Positions 3,658 through 5,064 of a stretch of 5,064 bases of DNA are shown here, in pieces. The position numbers and the translations under genes are program-made. Position 1 is the first letter of the stretch. Each line of letters begins with the position of its first letter. Location: contig CALYSH010000136.1 in NCBI GenBank assembly GCA_945485625.1, forward strand, positions 1-5,064, read 5' to 3'. The stretch comes from an uncultured Lachnospiraceae bacterium. GTDB lineage: Bacteria > Bacillota > Clostridia > Lachnospirales > Lachnospiraceae. The notes under the pieces were generated by a model. That model was not told where the DNA came from and searched no databases. It saw only the letters and a list, made by a program, of their open reading frames with translations.

Positions 3658-5064
3658 ATGGCGATTGATAAGAAACAGTTGTCAGAAACCGACATCCGAA
3701 CTAAATATATTACTCCTGCTATCGAGGCTGCAGGTTGGAATAAGATGACGCAAATGCGTGAGAAATATCCCATCACGGCGGGGCGCATTATTGCGCGTGG
3801 TCAGGTGTGTTAACGTGAGAAGCCGTTAAAGGCGGATTATGTCCTTTTTTATAAACCCAACAAGCCGATTGCAATTGTTGAAGCAAAGGACAATAATCAC
3901 ACCATGTCAGACGGCATGCAGCAGGCGCTGAATTACGCTCGTATGATGAATGTGCCATTTGTATTTTCTTCTAATGGTGATGGTTTTGTGTTCCATAATC
4001 GCTACATAACTGAAGGAGAAAAGGAGACTGTTCTTTCTCTTGATGAATTCCCATCCCCCGAAACACTTTGGCAGATGTACGTTGAGCAGAATAATGTTGG
4101 GCCCGTACAAAGCAGAATTATCGACGAACCTTAATATGTAGATAACCCCAACAAACAACCGCGCTATTATCAGATTAACGCAATAAACAAAACCGTAGAG
4201 GCAATCGCCAACGGGCAGGATCGTGTGTTGCTGGTCATGGCAACCGGTACAGGTAAAACGTACACAGCATTCCAGATTATTTGGCGTTTGTGGAAAGCTG
4301 GAATCAAGAAAAGAATACTCTTCCTCGCTGATCGCACAGCACTGATTTCACAGACGTTTACAAACGATTTCGCACCGTTCAAAGATAAGATGACATGGGC
4401 AACCAAACAGAATTTTGATACTGCCTATGAAATTTATCTTGGATTATATCAGGGACTAACTGGAGAAGACAAGGATGCAAACAGTTTGTTTAAGCAGTTC
4501 AGTCCAAACTTCTTTGACCTGATAGTTGTAGATGAGTGTCATCGTGGCAGTGCCAAAGCGGACAGCCAATGGCGCGAGGTGTTGGAGTATTTCACTTCGG
4601 CAACGCAAATCGGCCTTACTGCTACGCCAAAAGAAACCAAGGAAGTTTCCAATATTGACTACTTTGGAGATCCCGTCTACACCTACACTCTGAAACAAGG
4701 CATCAACGATGGCTACCTCGCTCCGTATCGTGTTATCCGTGTATTCTTTGACAAAGATGTCGAAGGATTCGTTCCCTACACCGGACAGACGGATGACAAC
4801 GGCGAAGTGATTGATGACCGGATTTACAATGCGCTGGATTTTGATAGAAATATCGTTCTTGAACAGCGTACCAAGTTGGTTGCAAAGACAGTCTCTGATT
4901 ATCTGAAAAAGCATAATTGCCGAATGGATAAGACCATATTCTTCTGTGTTGATCAGGAACACGCAGACAGAATGCGTCGGGCTTTGGTGAACGAGAACTC
5001 CGACATGATGGCTGTCGATGAACGCTAGGTTATGAGAATCACATCCAACGATGAAGCCGGGGTA
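3658..5064 (+). pseudogene. hsdR: Type I restriction enzyme R subunit, interrupted by three in-frame stops (partial at right edge)
   Basis: The frame from ATG 3658 gives 469 codons of a type I restriction R subunit. HsdR cleaves unmodified DNA after ATP-driven translocation, in a complex with HsdM and HsdS. The nuclease region has Asp60, then Glu75-Ala-Lys77 (PD-(D/E)XK type). The helicase region has Walker A ATGTGKT at 195-201, FLADRTALI at about 221-230, DECH at 292-295 and LTATP at 320-324. The sequence past DECH, including the segment ending in MMAVDER, is typical of the family. Three stops interrupt it: TAA codon 52 (3811-3813), TAA codon 159 (4132-4134) and TAG codon 457 (5026-5028). 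There is no frameshift, and homologous sequence continues directly after each stop, for instance RYYQINAINKTVEAI after the second and VMRIT after the third. Internal restarts at 3904 or 4225 lack good ribosome-binding sites. A full-length protein is not expected without suppression. The rest of the gene, and any hsdM/hsdS, lie beyond the edge. Confidence 0.88.

Noticed and set aside
3904..4134. Separate small gene between the first two hsdR stops
   Set aside because: It is in frame with hsdR and continues the conserved R-subunit sequence. The ATG has no Shine-Dalgarno sequence, and the piece starts after the nuclease residues.
4456..4962. Minus-strand frame of 168 codons
   Set aside because: It is antisense to the helicase region of hsdR, a shadow of a strongly biased coding frame.
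4225..5028. Separate helicase gene starting at GTG 4225
   Set aside because: The GTG falls inside the conserved helicase segment just before Walker A and lacks a ribosome-binding site. It is the third piece of the interrupted hsdR.
1..5064. CRISPR array, rRNA or complete transposase
   Set aside because: No regularly spaced repeats, rRNA-like sequence or transposase motif was seen on either strand.

Overview
The window looks like chromosomal or island DNA from a gut-type Clostridia (Oscillospiraceae or Faecalibacterium-like Firmicute). This is an inference from the purine-rich GGAGG ribosome-binding sites, canonical sigma-A promoters, moderate GC, a Xre-type regulator with membrane helices, and the style of the AbiE and type I restriction proteins. 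No taxonomic marker gene is present.

Left part (1-1260): a single intact gene (456-1100) encodes a helix-turn-helix regulator fused to a four-helix membrane domain. It is flanked by two diverged direct copies of a roughly 78-bp sequence (42-119 and 1180-1258). Each copy carries what looks like the 3' end of an old reading frame followed by a near-consensus sigma-A promoter. The first copy could drive the regulator through a ~330-nt leader with hairpins.

Middle part (1101-2217): about 1.1 kb without a convincing protein gene. It holds the second promoter copy, a strong bidirectional terminator (1566-1599), a degenerate minus-strand tRNA-Arg(CCU) directly beside that terminator, two pairs of 12-bp-spaced GGYGCC motifs, an orphan plus-strand terminator (2013-2037) and a palindrome (2105-2118). 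It reads as a decayed integration or recombination junction.

Right part (2157-5064): a compact plus-strand defence operon. A consensus promoter precedes abiEi (antitoxin/repressor), which overlaps abiEii (nucleotidyltransferase toxin) by 4 nt. One base after abiEii comes hsdR, the restriction/translocation subunit of a type I restriction-modification system. It runs off the right edge; hsdM and hsdS, if present, lie outside. The two AbiE genes look intact.

The most striking feature is that hsdR is interrupted by three in-frame stop codons (TAA 3811, TAA 4132, TAG 5026) with no frameshift, while the nuclease and helicase motifs seen are preserved. Either this is a very recent nonsense pseudogene, a sequence-quality problem, or, less likely, stop-codon readthrough or reassignment. 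If hsdR is dead, the toxin-antitoxin pair may be the only working part of the operon seen here.
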